A stretch of DNA of 64,000 nt from Confluentibacter sediminis (GCF_003258355.1 NZ_QKPO01000017.1:59412-123411), one strand, 5' to 3'. Shown: positions 1 to 9,862, counted from the stretch's first letter. Notes: generated from the letters alone by a model not told the origin. Numbers and translations are program-made.

Positions 1-274
1 TTGCAAATTGCAAAACCATTATCGTTAATGCAATAGGTTTAATTAAGGATGATTTGAATTTTCTCATTTTCTATATTTTAATTTTATTTATTATACCTTT
101 CCTAGTTATAAAGACCTTGCAATAAACCCATCCTCACTTAGGTTATCTATGTAAATACTCAGATCCTGGACTTAGTTTTTGAAAGGTCTTTTTTTAAGGA
201 AAGATAATGTTGAGTAAGGTGGATTTCTTTTTTTTAAACACCAGAAACACACCTTACCCATTTAAATCAATAAT
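1..274. other. Non-coding flank downstream of susD
   Basis: No gene is supported here. The segment is A+T rich. A perfect 9-bp inverted repeat (AAAGACCTT at 110-118, AAGGTCTTT at 183-191, followed by a T run) could act as a weak terminator, but the 64-nt spacer makes this uncertain. Confidence 0.4.
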
Positions 275-1633
275 TTATCTTGGATTCTGTTCCATACCGG
301 AAAGCTCTATTACATCATCTGGTAATGGCAAAACATAGCGTTCATCATTGGGAGGTAATGTATACGTCTGCCCATTTATGGTTCTTTCGAGCGTCATGGC
401 AAATTCAGGCTCTTGGTTCAATCGCCTTAAATCCATCCACCGGGAACCTCTAAAAATCAAGGATTTTCTTCGTTCCCTTAGAACTATCTGTAAAGCTTCA
501 TCACTACTGTTTGCTATGAATGGCTCAAAAGTCCCGGTGGCCCATCGGGTAACCAACAAATCATTTAAATAATCCATGGCTAGGTCCTTATGCTCCAATC
601 GTGCTTCACATTCTGCAGCCATAAGGTATATTTCATCCGTTGCCAAACCATTAAATTGGCGAGTTGATCCATCATAAGTACCTCTAAAAGCCGTCCTGCC
701 GTTGTCATCAAAGTAGTAAATGCTCTTTCTCAAATCATTATCATCATAGGATCCATAGAGTGTTGAATCTATGTAATGCCGATTGAATGTATCTGAAAAG
801 GGATAAAGCGTACTTATAAAAATAGTTTCTTCATTAAAGCGGTCAAAAGGATAGGTTACACTGGGATCTAAATCATTATAATCCAACAAAGTTGTACTTA
901 AATCTAAAGAAGCCTTGGCATATTTTAGGGATTCTTCATAATTTCCCATTTGCAAGTAAACTTTGGCCAGAAACCCATTAGCGGCAACTTTACATGGCCG
1001 TGTCTGTACTAACGGAATATTGGGTAATAAATCCAAGGCTTCCTTAGTGTCCTTTATAATTCGGTCATACGTTTCCTGAACCGTGGAACGTGTTGACTTA
1101 ATAGTTACATCGGGCTCAAGCCTCAATGCGATTCCCAAATCTGTTCCCGCTGTTGTCACATCGTATTGTTTACAATACACTTGCGACAGTTGAAAAAACA
1201 GCCATGCTCTGTAGAATAGAGCGCTACCTTTGGCATTATTCCACGCTTCCAACTCTTCAGTTGTAGGTGAAATATTATTGATACTTTCCAATGCAACATT
1301 CGCATATAAAACCCCTAAATAAGGTGAGTTATAGCTATAACTGGTAGGTTCCGTATAAATAGTTTCAGCCCAAATGATTGCATTTTGCTCTTCTGGTCTA
1401 ATGCCGGCCCAATCCTCGTCCTGAATATAAAAATTGTCCGTGCCAATAACACCTAACATGGGGCTTTTTGAAAAATTCATTCTAGAAGAATTATCCAACA
1501 AGGCCTGAACATCTGTTATTGTTTCAGGAACAACCAGTTGTTTATTCTGCTTTACTTCTAACCAATCACTATCACATCCATATAAAACAACAGTGATCAA
1601 GACGAAAATGTATTTATATATATTATTTTTCAT
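275..1633 (-). CDS. SusD/RagB-family outer-membrane lipoprotein
   Basis: SusD-family proteins sit on the outer cell surface as the lid and nutrient-binding partner of a SusC porin. The N-terminus is basic then hydrophobic and ends in a lipobox-like LYGC, with Cys20 the expected lipidation site. The middle holds the helical TPR-like segment usual for the family (around KGSALFYRAWLFFQL). The C-terminal third has the family blocks RERRKSLIFRGSRWMDLRR and the closing LPLPDDVIELSGMEQNP. Length (452 aa) is slightly short but complete. It lies directly after the SusC gene on the same strand (24-nt gap), so the two are almost certainly co-transcribed. The substrate cannot be told from sequence, because no adjacent hydrolase points to a glycan. 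Confidence 0.92.
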   Translation of the reverse strand: MKNNIYKYIFVLITVVLYGCDSDWLEVKQNKQLVVPETITDVQALLDNSSRMNFSKSPMLGVIGTDNFYIQDEDWAGIRPEEQNAIIWAETIYTEPTSYSYNSPYLGVLYANVALESINNISPTTEELEAWNNAKGSALFYRAWLFFQLSQVYCKQYDVTTAGTDLGIALRLEPDVTIKSTRSTVQETYDRIIKDTKEALDLLPNIPLVQTRPCKVAANGFLAKVYLQMGNYEESLKYAKASLDLSTTLLDYNDLDPSVTYPFDRFNEETIFISTLYPFSDTFNRHYIDSTLYGSYDDNDLRKSIYYFDDNGRTAFRGTYDGSTRQFNGLATDEIYLMAAECEARLEHKDLAMDYLNDLLVTRWATGTFEPFIANSSDEALQIVLRERRKSLIFRGSRWMDLRRLNQEPEFAMTLERTINGQTYTLPPNDERYVLPLPDDVIELSGMEQNPR

Positions 1634-1657
1634 ATGCTTTATAATTTATTTTTCTCA

Positions 1658-4600
1658 TTAAAATGTTACATTAACACCAATAGAATATATCTTTGGGATC
1701 AAATAGGTTGTATTGGGGTAATCAGGATCCAAACCGGTTTTGCTCGCTTGCCATAATATCCCTAGGTTACGGGCATTGGCAAATACGCGAAGTTCCCTAA
1801 ATGGCAATCTCGGTTGGGCATTCTTGCTAAGTGTATAGCTTAAATTAATATCTTCCAGTCTTATATGATCACCCTTTTCCACATGGAGTTCAGAACCTTG
1901 ATACATAAAATCCCTGTAAAAGTCAGATGATTCAGGCATGGATGGCACTTGTGTAATCAATTCATCACCTGGTTGTTGCCAACGGTTTGCGTAATCGCTA
2001 TGAACTTGCAAATCATTAAAAAGTCCGTCATAACCTAAACTGCTCTTTCTAAAGTAATAATTGGCTTTCCAACTAATATTGGCACTTAGGGTAAAGTTTT
2101 TCCAGCTAAAGTTATTCCTGATGGCTCCATAAACTGGCGCAACATTAACGCCGTGATAAATAAGGTCTTCATAGGTTAGGCCTCTAACATAATCCCGATA
2201 GTCATTAGAAGGCTGACCATCAACCACTAATATCGGATCCCCAGTATTAGGATCAAGGCCTTGCCAAGGGAGGCTATACACTCCGTCAATAGGTCGGCCT
2301 TGCTGTGGAAGATTGGAAAAATTATTGGTAGTGCCAGCCAGTATATTATTAGTCGTAATGGATTCACTGTTAAATTCTAAAATTTTGTTCTTGGTCCAAC
2401 TAAACAAAATAGTCGAAGTCCACTGAAAGGCTTGATCTATATTGATGGTATTGATTTCAAAGTCCATCCCATAGGTCTTGGTTTTAGCATAATTTACATT
2501 GTTAGCTAAATTTCCAAGATCTTGACCTGCCGTTGGATCTAAAGGAACTTCCCCAATAATATCACTTCCCAGTTTGTTGAAATATTCCACAGACCCCGTA
2601 ATACGTTGGTTTTTAAATCCAAAATCCAATCCCAAGTTCAACATTCCAACTTTTTCCCATTTAAGTTGGGGGTTTCCAGGACTTCTTAGGACAATAACAG
2701 GTAAGTTAGTCCTGTTACTATCCACCGTATATCTTCCAGTTGGAAATGCCGTTGCTGATTTATTTACATTACCATTATATCCATACGTTGTCCTGATACG
2801 CAAGTATGGTAGGATTTCTGAGTTGTAAAAAAGTTCTTTTGAGACATCCCAACTTCCTCCCAAGGACCATAAGGGTACCCCTTTTTGGTTAGCTTTTACA
2901 CCAAATAAATTTGAGGCATCGTACCTTGCACTTCCAGAAATAACGTATCTATTCTTAAAAGAATAGGAAGCATTTCCAAAATAAGAAAGATAGCGGTCAG
3001 TTAGATCAGCTGTGCTTTCTGAAGCCGATGGCAAGTAAGATGAACCAGCAGGCCTCAAAGGAAATCGTGTCGTAAAATCCAATTCATTATTAAAAGTAAG
3101 CACATTATCATCATACCCAAAAAGTTTAAATCCGCTTTGTGTAGCATGTACTTCCCTAACCTCCATACCTATTAAGGCATCCACACGGTGTTCAGAATTA
3201 AACCGTTGATTGTAATTTAGCTGTACCCTACCTGAATGGGCAATTTGCTGGTTATAACGTTGAGCTAAAACGTCCCCATAAGGAAACACTCGCGTTCCAT
3301 CGGCTTGGGTAAACCTATTTACCTGGTGCCTTGTTAAATAACTATCCTTGTCCTGTCTGTTTCTTAATTTACTGTCAGAACGCTGGTATTGGTATTTTAA
3401 GTCGATATTGAAATAATTTAAAAAATTATAACCAACACCCATGTCAATTCTATAATCTGTCGTTCGGGTAACTATGTCCCTTAATGCCTTTTCCTGTAAT
3501 GGACGGTACTGCCAATCCAACAATCCATTGGCTTCTGCCTCATCCAAATAGGTAGAGCGCAACTCATTGGTAACTGGAAGCCATTGGCCGGAATCATCTG
3601 CAAATCGATTATATGGCAATTCAGTACCGATACTACCCCAACTAGAACCATTAGATTTCTGCTTTTGGTTGGTTATGTTTATACCCAGTCTCAGCTCAAG
3701 TCCCTCGACAGGGCGAAAGGTTTGGTTAGAAACCAAGGTTATACGATTGAGTTCATCACCGTCCCTATTGGCTAGATTCCTATCCAAACCACCCGATAGG
3801 TAATACTCGGCTTTCTGACTCCCTCCCCTTAGGCTTAATGAGGTTTGCTGTTTCAGGCTATTTCGGTAAAAATACTTCTCGGCTTCGTTCCTAACATCAT
3901 ATTGAGCCAAACGAGTCAGTTCTTGGTTTAATTCTGAAGTTGAAATTAAACCATCTCTTTCCTGTGCTAAAAGTTCTACCACTGGAGATATTGCAGGATA
4001 CCTACTACTATTAAGGTCACTATTATAAAATCCTCTATCAAATAGGGTTTGTTCCAGTTCGATATAATTCTTGGATGTAATAAAATCAGGAGAATAATGT
4101 AAGTCAGGTGTTGCTCCTATGGTGACGTTATTATTGAATGAAACACTTAGGGGTTGGTTCCATTGCCCCTTCTTCATGGTAATAACTATGACACCATTGG
4201 CTGCTCTAGCACCCCAAATAGACGCTGATGCAGCATCACGCAAAACCGTAATACTCTCAACATCATTGGGGTTTATGGTATTTATATCACCCTCAAATGG
4301 AAAATTATCTACTACTATTAATGGACTGTTATCCGATTCGATACTATTGATTCCCCTTATACGTAGTGACCTAATATCTTCTCCTCTGCTATCACTCACC
4401 TGTCTCTTATCGAACAACAAACCTGGTACTATATTTTCCAATCTTGTAATGATATCTGTACTAACCGTTCTGTTGAACAATTTATTGTCAATTTGTACAA
4501 ATGAACCAGTAGCTCTTTCCTTTGGCAGCTCTTGAAATCCAGTACTTACTAAGGTGACCTCTCCCAATTCCGAGATTTCTTCAGTCATGATTACGTTTAT

Positions 4601-5182
4601 GGTCTTTTGACTTCCAACCGTTACTTCCAGGGTCTTTAAACCCAAGGCTGAAAAAACCAATGCATTTTCAGGATTTGGAACGGCAATGGAAAAAGCACCA
4701 TCAAAATCAGTAGCCGTTCCCTTGGTGGTGCCCTTAATTAGAACGGTTGCTCCAACTACCGGCACCCCACTTTGGTCAGTCACCTTTCCGGAAACCGTTA
4801 TTTGCTGTTGGCTATTGGCCTCTTTTATTAGAATCGTATTGTCTTTTGTAAGGACAACGTTTAAATTAGCTTTTGCTAAACTAATATTCAATAGCTTACT
4901 TGTACTGATAACTCCCTTTTTGAGATGAACCTTTGGTAGGTCTTCAAAAATATTTTCCTCGTAAATGAATTTATAGTCTGTCTGATTCATGATAAGATAA
5001 AATATTTCATCAATAGTGATTGTTTTATCTTCATCAATTTTGATTCTTGAATTCTGTGAAATGACGTCTCCGGGTGCCAAACTGAAAACGGACAAACAGT
5101 AAAAGAAAAGAAGCGTTCTTATCATAAATTTAAGTATGTGCTTCCCCAGAGGGAAACCAGGGTTAGTTAATTTATTTTCCAT
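1658..5182 (-). CDS. SusC/RagA TonB-dependent receptor with N-terminal STN signalling domain
   Basis: Large TonB-dependent outer-membrane transporter (1174 aa). Domains in order: signal segment (about residues 15-40), STN domain (about 45-115, secretin/TonB short N-terminal fold that talks to a FecR anti-sigma), carboxypeptidase-regulatory-like domain (about 130-215, GKVTDQSGVPVVGATVLIKG), plug (about 220-340, with IRGINSIESDNSPLIVVD and WGARAANGVIVITMKKG) and a C-terminal beta barrel ending in an aromatic residue (VNVTF). The STN domain together with the FecR gene upstream and a divergent ECF sigma gene forms the classic trans-envelope signalling set: substrate binding should release the sigma factor and raise expression of this uptake unit. 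Substrate unknown. Confidence 0.94.
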   Translation of the reverse strand: MENKLTNPGFPLGKHILKFMIRTLLFFYCLSVFSLAPGDVISQNSRIKIDEDKTITIDEIFYLIMNQTDYKFIYEENIFEDLPKVHLKKGVISTSKLLNISLAKANLNVVLTKDNTILIKEANSQQQITVSGKVTDQSGVPVVGATVLIKGTTKGTATDFDGAFSIAVPNPENALVFSALGLKTLEVTVGSQKTINVIMTEEISELGEVTLVSTGFQELPKERATGSFVQIDNKLFNRTVSTDIITRLENIVPGLLFDKRQVSDSRGEDIRSLRIRGINSIESDNSPLIVVDNFPFEGDINTINPNDVESITVLRDAASASIWGARAANGVIVITMKKGQWNQPLSVSFNNNVTIGATPDLHYSPDFITSKNYIELEQTLFDRGFYNSDLNSSRYPAISPVVELLAQERDGLISTSELNQELTRLAQYDVRNEAEKYFYRNSLKQQTSLSLRGGSQKAEYYLSGGLDRNLANRDGDELNRITLVSNQTFRPVEGLELRLGINITNQKQKSNGSSWGSIGTELPYNRFADDSGQWLPVTNELRSTYLDEAEANGLLDWQYRPLQEKALRDIVTRTTDYRIDMGVGYNFLNYFNIDLKYQYQRSDSKLRNRQDKDSYLTRHQVNRFTQADGTRVFPYGDVLAQRYNQQIAHSGRVQLNYNQRFNSEHRVDALIGMEVREVHATQSGFKLFGYDDNVLTFNNELDFTTRFPLRPAGSSYLPSASESTADLTDRYLSYFGNASYSFKNRYVISGSARYDASNLFGVKANQKGVPLWSLGGSWDVSKELFYNSEILPYLRIRTTYGYNGNVNKSATAFPTGRYTVDSNRTNLPVIVLRSPGNPQLKWEKVGMLNLGLDFGFKNQRITGSVEYFNKLGSDIIGEVPLDPTAGQDLGNLANNVNYAKTKTYGMDFEINTINIDQAFQWTSTILFSWTKNKILEFNSESITTNNILAGTTNNFSNLPQQGRPIDGVYSLPWQGLDPNTGDPILVVDGQPSNDYRDYVRGLTYEDLIYHGVNVAPVYGAIRNNFSWKNFTLSANISWKANYYFRKSSLGYDGLFNDLQVHSDYANRWQQPGDELITQVPSMPESSDFYRDFMYQGSELHVEKGDHIRLEDINLSYTLSKNAQPRLPFRELRVFANARNLGILWQASKTGLDPDYPNTTYLIPKIYSIGVNVTF

Positions 5183-5353
5183 AAATTTGTGTGTTATTGA
5201 TTAGTTACGATGTTAATTAATTGATTTCTTACAGGAGGGATAAGGCTTATACTTACCAAGGTGACAGCTCTTTTCCTCCTTTTTTATTTCTTTATTTGAT
5301 CATAGGCTCTAGGTTTTAGTTTTATTATATCATCGTTTGAAAAATTTACCGGG

Positions 5354-6505
5354 TCATTTCAGGTATATGGTTTTCTCATATATTTCATAATTATTAATAG
5401 AGGTGGATTTAATAGCCGACAGGATTTCCTCTATGCTTTGGCTTTTACCCAAAATCCCCTTAAACCTTACCTCTTCTAGTGATTTTTTTTCAAAAACGAC
5501 CTCAAAATCATACCATCGCGATAATGTTTTCATGATCTCTTTCAAGGACTTACCATCAATAAAGTTAAAGATGCCCTCTCTCCAGGCTGTTGCAACTTTA
5601 ATGTTGACATTCCTAATTTCTATATTCTGAGTACTCTTGTCCAAAACGGACTGTTCCCCTGGTTTTAGGTTTTGGGTATGATTACCATACTTCAACCCAA
5701 TTTTCCCCTCAGCCAACGTAGTATAAATCAAAGGTTCGTCTTTGTAGGCCTTGACATTGAATTCCGTACCCAATACTTGGATAGTTTGGTTATTGCTAAC
5801 CACTTTAAAGTCTGAGCCATTATGTTCCATACTAGGGGATACATCAAAATAAGCCTCTCCGTAGATCAACTCCACCTCTCGACTTTGACCTTCCACAAAA
5901 TTAACAGGATATTTTAATTGGCTTTCTGAATTAAGCCAAACTCTCGTGCCATCAGAAAGGACCATTGCAAACTGTCCCCCACGGGGAATTGTCAACGTAT
6001 TATAGGCTATTTCTCCTTTTGTGACTTCCCCTGTTTGATAAACTATTTCCTCTCCATTACTTGTAGCCCTTTGGTTTTCATAAACCATGCCCGATTCAAG
6101 GGCAATAAACTCACCCGTTTCAAGGGTCAATATTGCTTTGTTTCCTCCAGGTATAATTTGGTTATTGATAACAACGGGCAGGTCCTTGACTTGGGTATCC
6201 AACCACCTATCCTTATACAAATAACCGCCTACTATCATGCCAATTATTAGTATTGCTGCAGCAGCATAACGCAGCCATGATAAGGGAGTTCTCTTAGGGT
6301 TGCTGTTTAATCGTGCCTTGATTTGGTCAAAGTCACCAATAAATGGAGTATCCATGTTAATTAAATGATGGGTTTCCAAAAAGGCTTTAAAATACGCTTG
6401 GTTCTGCTTATCCCTTAACCACAAATCCAACATATCCATATCTTGATGCGATAGGGATTGGTGGATGAATTTTAGGATTAGATGGTCTATTTGCTTTTGC
6501 TGCAT
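5354..6505 (-). CDS. FecR-family anti-sigma factor
   Basis: Inner-membrane anti-sigma factor (383 aa). The N-terminal cytoplasmic part (about 1-80) should bind the ECF sigma factor encoded divergently. One membrane helix follows (about 82-102, rich in Ala/Ile/Gly). The periplasmic FecR domain has the conserved run TLTIPRGGQFAMVLSDGTRVWLNSES near the middle and GEAYFDVS. A DUF4974-type C-terminal domain (about 310-383) ends the protein and should contact the STN domain of the SusC protein. It is the first gene of the minus-strand fecR-susC-susD unit, with 171 nt before susC, which leaves room for a separate susC promoter. Confidence 0.93.
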   Translation of the reverse strand: MQQKQIDHLILKFIHQSLSHQDMDMLDLWLRDKQNQAYFKAFLETHHLINMDTPFIGDFDQIKARLNSNPKRTPLSWLRYAAAAILIIGMIVGGYLYKDRWLDTQVKDLPVVINNQIIPGGNKAILTLETGEFIALESGMVYENQRATSNGEEIVYQTGEVTKGEIAYNTLTIPRGGQFAMVLSDGTRVWLNSESQLKYPVNFVEGQSREVELIYGEAYFDVSPSMEHNGSDFKVVSNNQTIQVLGTEFNVKAYKDEPLIYTTLAEGKIGLKYGNHTQNLKPGEQSVLDKSTQNIEIRNVNIKVATAWREGIFNFIDGKSLKEIMKTLSRWYDFEVVFEKKSLEEVRFKGILGKSQSIEEILSAIKSTSINNYEIYEKTIYLK

Positions 6506-6624
6506 TGCGACTGTTTTATAATAATTCTCAAAAAGGATTAAAAACCCTCTATTTTTCTATATTTTTTTTATTTTGGACAAATTGCTTTATGTTTACATAA
6601 ATTTACATATTAAATTTATAGCCT

Positions 6625-7188
6625 TTGAAAGACACTGAATTCAAATTAGTGGTCGCATCATTTATAAAGGGGGATCTAAGGGCATTTGAAATTATATACA
6701 ATCAATTTTATGAGGCTTTATGCCTCTATGCTTTAAGATACACGCCAGATAGATCATTGGCCGAGGATATTGTTCAGGACACCTTTGTCGATCTATGGAT
6801 CCATAGGAAAGGAATCAGCGAAGAACACTCATTTAAGAGTTATATTTATCGGATTGTCTACAATAAGCTGATGGACGTTTTTCGCCAAGATGCTAAAACA
6901 CAGAAAATGTATGCTTCCTATTACCAACAGCCTATGGCGCAATTTATATCAACTTTAGACGCTGAACCAGGGTATAGAGAGGAGCTTATGACCAAACTCA
7001 AATATTGTATTGATAAACTTCCAAACCGCTGTAAAGAGGTGTTTTTAAAAACAAAAATGGCAGGGCTTAAATACAGCGAAACGGCCAAAGTATTGAACCT
7101 GTCCATTAAAACAGTTGAAGGCCATGTTGGTAGGGCTTATGTCTTCATCAAAGATTGCCTTAAGGTGTTTAATCTTAAAACTATTTAG
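6625..7188 (+). CDS. ECF-type RNA polymerase sigma factor
   Basis: Extracytoplasmic-function sigma factor of the Bacteroidota FecI-like group (187 aa). Region 2 shows ALRYTPDRSLAEDIVQDTFVDLW near residues 38-60, and region 4 shows the helix-turn-helix GLKYSETAKVLNLSIKTVEGHV near 150-171. The start is TTG: it gives the usual N-terminal length and no ATG lies nearby upstream in frame. It is transcribed away from fecR with a 119-nt shared intergenic region. With FecR and the STN-bearing SusC it should form one signalling unit that switches on the uptake genes. Confidence 0.93.
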   Translation: MKDTEFKLVVASFIKGDLRAFEIIYNQFYEALCLYALRYTPDRSLAEDIVQDTFVDLWIHRKGISEEHSFKSYIYRIVYNKLMDVFRQDAKTQKMYASYYQQPMAQFISTLDAEPGYREELMTKLKYCIDKLPNRCKEVFLKTKMAGLKYSETAKVLNLSIKTVEGHVGRAYVFIKDCLKVFNLKTI

Positions 7189-7269
7189 ATTTCCTGAAGA
7201 TGTAAGGGTTATTTTTTTCGACTATAAACTTATTTCAATCGAATATTTTCCATAATAATAAAAACTTCA

Positions 7270-7830
7270 GACTTTGTCCATCAGGGAAGCCAACCACTAT
7301 GAAAAGTCTACAAAAACCTGAACAAAAACAACTCCTTTGATGGTAAGATCCTTCTTAAGAATTCACAAACCATGGGATCTAGCCGTATTTACCTCTTGGT
7401 AGGGCCATAGCGGCCATCCAGAAATTGAAACCAAAAGCTATGTTCACTTTTACGAACACTTCAAAAATCAAGATATCATTACAAGTAGGATTATCCTCTT
7501 CTAAGCTTGATACCAAATGAATATTTACTACAAGCCCAAGAATTTACTGCCTTCCCAATGCAGAGCATTAAATAAAAACAAGGCTTAATCGATTTCTATC
7601 ATTAAGAGAATTGGGCTAAATCAAGTGAATTTTTAAGTGGTGGAGAAATAATACGGGTGATGGTTTATGGATTGACAATTTCACATCAATCATCAGGTAT
7701 TATAGACGAGCCTATAAATAATCTGGACATCCAAAATATTGAAATCTGACACCTACCATCAGTGTACAGTAGAAAACCCTGCTTGTTGTATGTTGTATTT
7801 TACAACGAAAGTTACTTTAAATAAAATTGA
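7270..7830 (+). pseudogene. Decayed ABC-F type ATPase (C-terminal ATPase domain remnant)
   Basis: One forward frame (from about 7522) still reads QAQEFTAFP, then two stops, then SSEFLSGGE (ABC signature), RVMVYGLTIS and IIDEPINNLDIQNIEI (Walker B plus D-loop: the family has ILDEPTNNLD), after which a stop and frame change lead to a YFK-type end of the H-loop region. This order and spacing are those of the second ATPase domain of ABC-F proteins (ribosome-protection or translation factors such as Uup/Vga/Msr relatives). At least three stops, a missing residue before DEP and a frameshift show it is dead. The 5 prime limit is vague: homology upstream of about 7520 is only suggestive. It cannot encode a working protein. 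Confidence 0.7.
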
Positions 7831-7878
7831 ATGAACAATCGAACTTAAATACAAAAACCTATAAAAATGTAATTATTT

Positions 7879-7969
7879 AATCACATAATCGGAAAATTTC
7901 CGATTATGTGATTGTTTTTTGACATATTATTGTTAAATTTGGGTTAGTTAATCGGATATTTTCCGATTA
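7879..7969 (+). promoter_or_regulatory. Duplicated palindromic operators around an orphan promoter
   Basis: Two copies of TAATCGGA-N5-TCCGATTA lie at 7886-7906 and 7949-7969, with centres 63 bp apart (about six helical turns). The first copy sits inside a perfect palindrome with 17-bp arms (7879-7913). Between them is a match to the Bacteroidota promoter: TTG at 7912-7914, 19 bp, then TAAATTTG at 7934-7941 (consensus TAnnTTTG). Reading rightward it meets only a 9-codon open frame (ATG at 7981) before junk. This looks like the regulatory region of a lost autoregulated gene. Alternatively the first palindrome plus the T run at 7915-7920 could be a terminator. Confidence 0.55.
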
Positions 7970-8287
7970 TCATATGTAAATATGACAGTATGCATTTTAG
8001 AACAATCATAAAAGGGTAGTGTCTCAAATTAGTGGTTTTTGTAATTTTAAAACATAACTATTTAATAATTAAATAAGTGTTGAATAATAAAATTTTAAAT
8101 CGGGTGTATTTAGATATGCCCGATTTTATTTATGGACCTTAACGCCACTAAAATCGGTATGTCCTTAAACCTGATGGCTCAGATTAGCGGTTAAAAACTA
8201 CTTGCCTTATCAATATCAAGGATAAACCTTAGTTCTATTAAATATATCGAGTATATTTTAGCGGCTTGATCTAACGGTTTACAATTT

Positions 8288-8380
8288 ATGCTCTGTAAAA
8301 AATGTAACCACGGCTGTACTAAAAATGGATTCCAAGCTAATGGTGTACAACGATATTATTGGATAGGGCGGTCAAGGTGT
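8288..8380 (+). pseudogene. Transposase zinc-ribbon fragment (IS1-like InsA start)
   Basis: An ATG-started frame reads MLCKKCNHGCTKNGFQANG followed by VQRYYW. The CxxC zinc-ribbon and the KNG...G.QRY pattern are those at the N-terminus of IS1-type InsA and related transposases. The frame soon loses similarity and stops, so only a scrap remains. The rest of 7970-8598 holds no gene. Recurring words such as CTCAAATTAGTGG near 8024 and CTCAGATTAGCGG near 8177 hint at more insertion-sequence debris. Confidence 0.45.
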
Positions 8381-8598
8381 GCCACCTCCAGCGGATAAAA
8401 GTGAACATAGCAATAATTATTGCAAACCCTTTTATATCTTCGGCTGAAGTGAGTTTTTAAGTGGCTCAAAAAATTCCGTTTTCAGTGGTTAAATTTAACC
8501 GTTTTTTGCAGGTTAGGAGATGAAATTGATAACCTACCACTATGAGAAGAAATGAGATATTATAATGTTTTTATAATATTTATTGCAATTCTATTTTT

Positions 8599-9537
8599 TC
8601 AAATGATTCTTGTATTTCGCTCATTAAGCAATTCTATGTATTGAGCCTTCATATTATCAGATAAAAACGAGTTTTCAATCCATTTAATAGCTATTGATTT
8701 ATTTTTGTTAAAACGTTTAAAAACACCTGCGATTTGCTTATCTGTTAAATTTAGGCTTTTGCCAAGAGCTTCAAAATTAGAACGATTTAGTCTACTTTTT
8801 TTACCTTCAATAGTTAATGCCATTTCTTCTTTATCTCCAGGATTTATGATGGTTACATTGAGTAAGTCATAAGCAGGAGATAGCAACCAACCAGAATTAG
8901 ATTGAATCATCGAGAAGTTTTTAAGATGCATGTCATTATTTCCTGTTATGAAACTAAAGAGGGCTAATTCAAAAAAGAAAATTTTGTCCAATATCGTATT
9001 GCTTGAATATGTGCCCAAAGCTTTGCCTATTTTTTCCATAGAACTTTTGTATTTGTCGAAGGCTTCGGTAATTTGGAACATATCTAACATATGAATCTTT
9101 TGGTTATCATCTGTCCTGTCAATGCGTTTTGTGATATAGGACAACTCTCCAGACTGTAAACGAATTAAACTAGACTTTACAGTTTGTATACCATATGCTT
9201 CTGCAATACGCATGGTTACATGCTCATTTTGTGGCATGCCGGGATAGTCCTTTGATGGTGGTTTAAAAATGAAATTTCCACCTAAAGCACCAACAACTGT
9301 TAATCGAAAGTTTGTGTTTTGTGTCAAATCATCTACTATCGACAGGGATAGTTTTGGCTGTACGCCTGGAACAGCGACACTGCGTTCAATAACGTCCTTT
9401 GCGAGTTCAGACATTTGGTTTAATGAATACTCTAGTTTTGGAGGGGTTTCTGTTCCAAAAAATGATAGGCTACATGCTTTATGAAAGTCAATTTCATGGT
9501 CTAGAGGTTTGTAACAGTATAAACAATTAGGCTTCAT
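8599..9537 (-). CDS. hipT: HipT-like toxin kinase (HipA C-terminal kinase domain)
   Basis: Serine/threonine kinase toxin of the split HipBST type (312 aa); in the E. coli O127 system HipT phosphorylates tryptophanyl-tRNA synthetase. Visible motifs: the Ser/Gly loop VPGVQPKLSLS near residues 57-67, a catalytic GNNDMHLKNFS near 200 (D, H and N positions of the HipA kinase loop), and the metal-binding SPAYDLLNV near 218 where HipA proteins carry AYD. It corresponds to the C-terminal two thirds of a normal HipA; the N-terminal third is a separate gene that overlaps its start by 11 bp. Operon order is hipB, hipS, hipT. Its target here is not known. Confidence 0.87.
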   Translation of the reverse strand: MKPNCLYCYKPLDHEIDFHKACSLSFFGTETPPKLEYSLNQMSELAKDVIERSVAVPGVQPKLSLSIVDDLTQNTNFRLTVVGALGGNFIFKPPSKDYPGMPQNEHVTMRIAEAYGIQTVKSSLIRLQSGELSYITKRIDRTDDNQKIHMLDMFQITEAFDKYKSSMEKIGKALGTYSSNTILDKIFFFELALFSFITGNNDMHLKNFSMIQSNSGWLLSPAYDLLNVTIINPGDKEEMALTIEGKKSRLNRSNFEALGKSLNLTDKQIAGVFKRFNKNKSIAIKWIENSFLSDNMKAQYIELLNERNTRII

Positions 9538-9862
9538 TATCTTCTCTTATTGGTTGGACACTAACAGCTCCTATACAGTTTTGGCAACAAGCTAGTAATA
9601 ATCCCATACGATCATTAGGGTTTAATTTCCAGTTTTTAGTCGCTATGTTCAATAGCCAGCCTTCAGGAATTAAACCTTCAAAGAATGGAAATAACCGATT
9701 ATCTTTATAGGCTTCTTCTCGAACAGGCATTGTAAAGGTTATGAATTGATTGCTATGGTTTTTAACGTAGTCTTTGCTGTATTCAAATAGGTAGTCGCCA
9801 TCATCGGTTTCGGTGAGAATACCTGCAATTAGGTCATTGTAAAATATAGATGCTTTTCTCAT
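9527..9862 (-). CDS. hipS: HipS-like protein (stand-alone HipA N-terminal domain)
   Basis: A 111-aa protein equal to the N-terminal subdomain of HipA, with the family block LFPFFEGLIPEGWLL at about residues 57-71 and an upstream FTMPVREE. In HipBST systems this small protein, rather than the HTH protein, is the antitoxin that neutralises the HipT kinase. It starts with a 4-bp overlap with hipB (ATGA) and runs 11 bp into hipT, so the three are translationally coupled. The CQNC near the end (about residues 92-95) may be a metal site or chance. Function is inferred from domain and order. Confidence 0.85.
   Translation of the reverse strand: MRKASIFYNDLIAGILTETDDGDYLFEYSKDYVKNHSNQFITFTMPVREEAYKDNRLFPFFEGLIPEGWLLNIATKNWKLNPNDRMGLLLACCQNCIGAVSVQPIREDNEA

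Noticed and set aside
110..191. Terminator of the first susCD operon
   Set aside because: Perfect arms but a 64-nt spacer, and the T run is the only supporting signal; kept as a note only.
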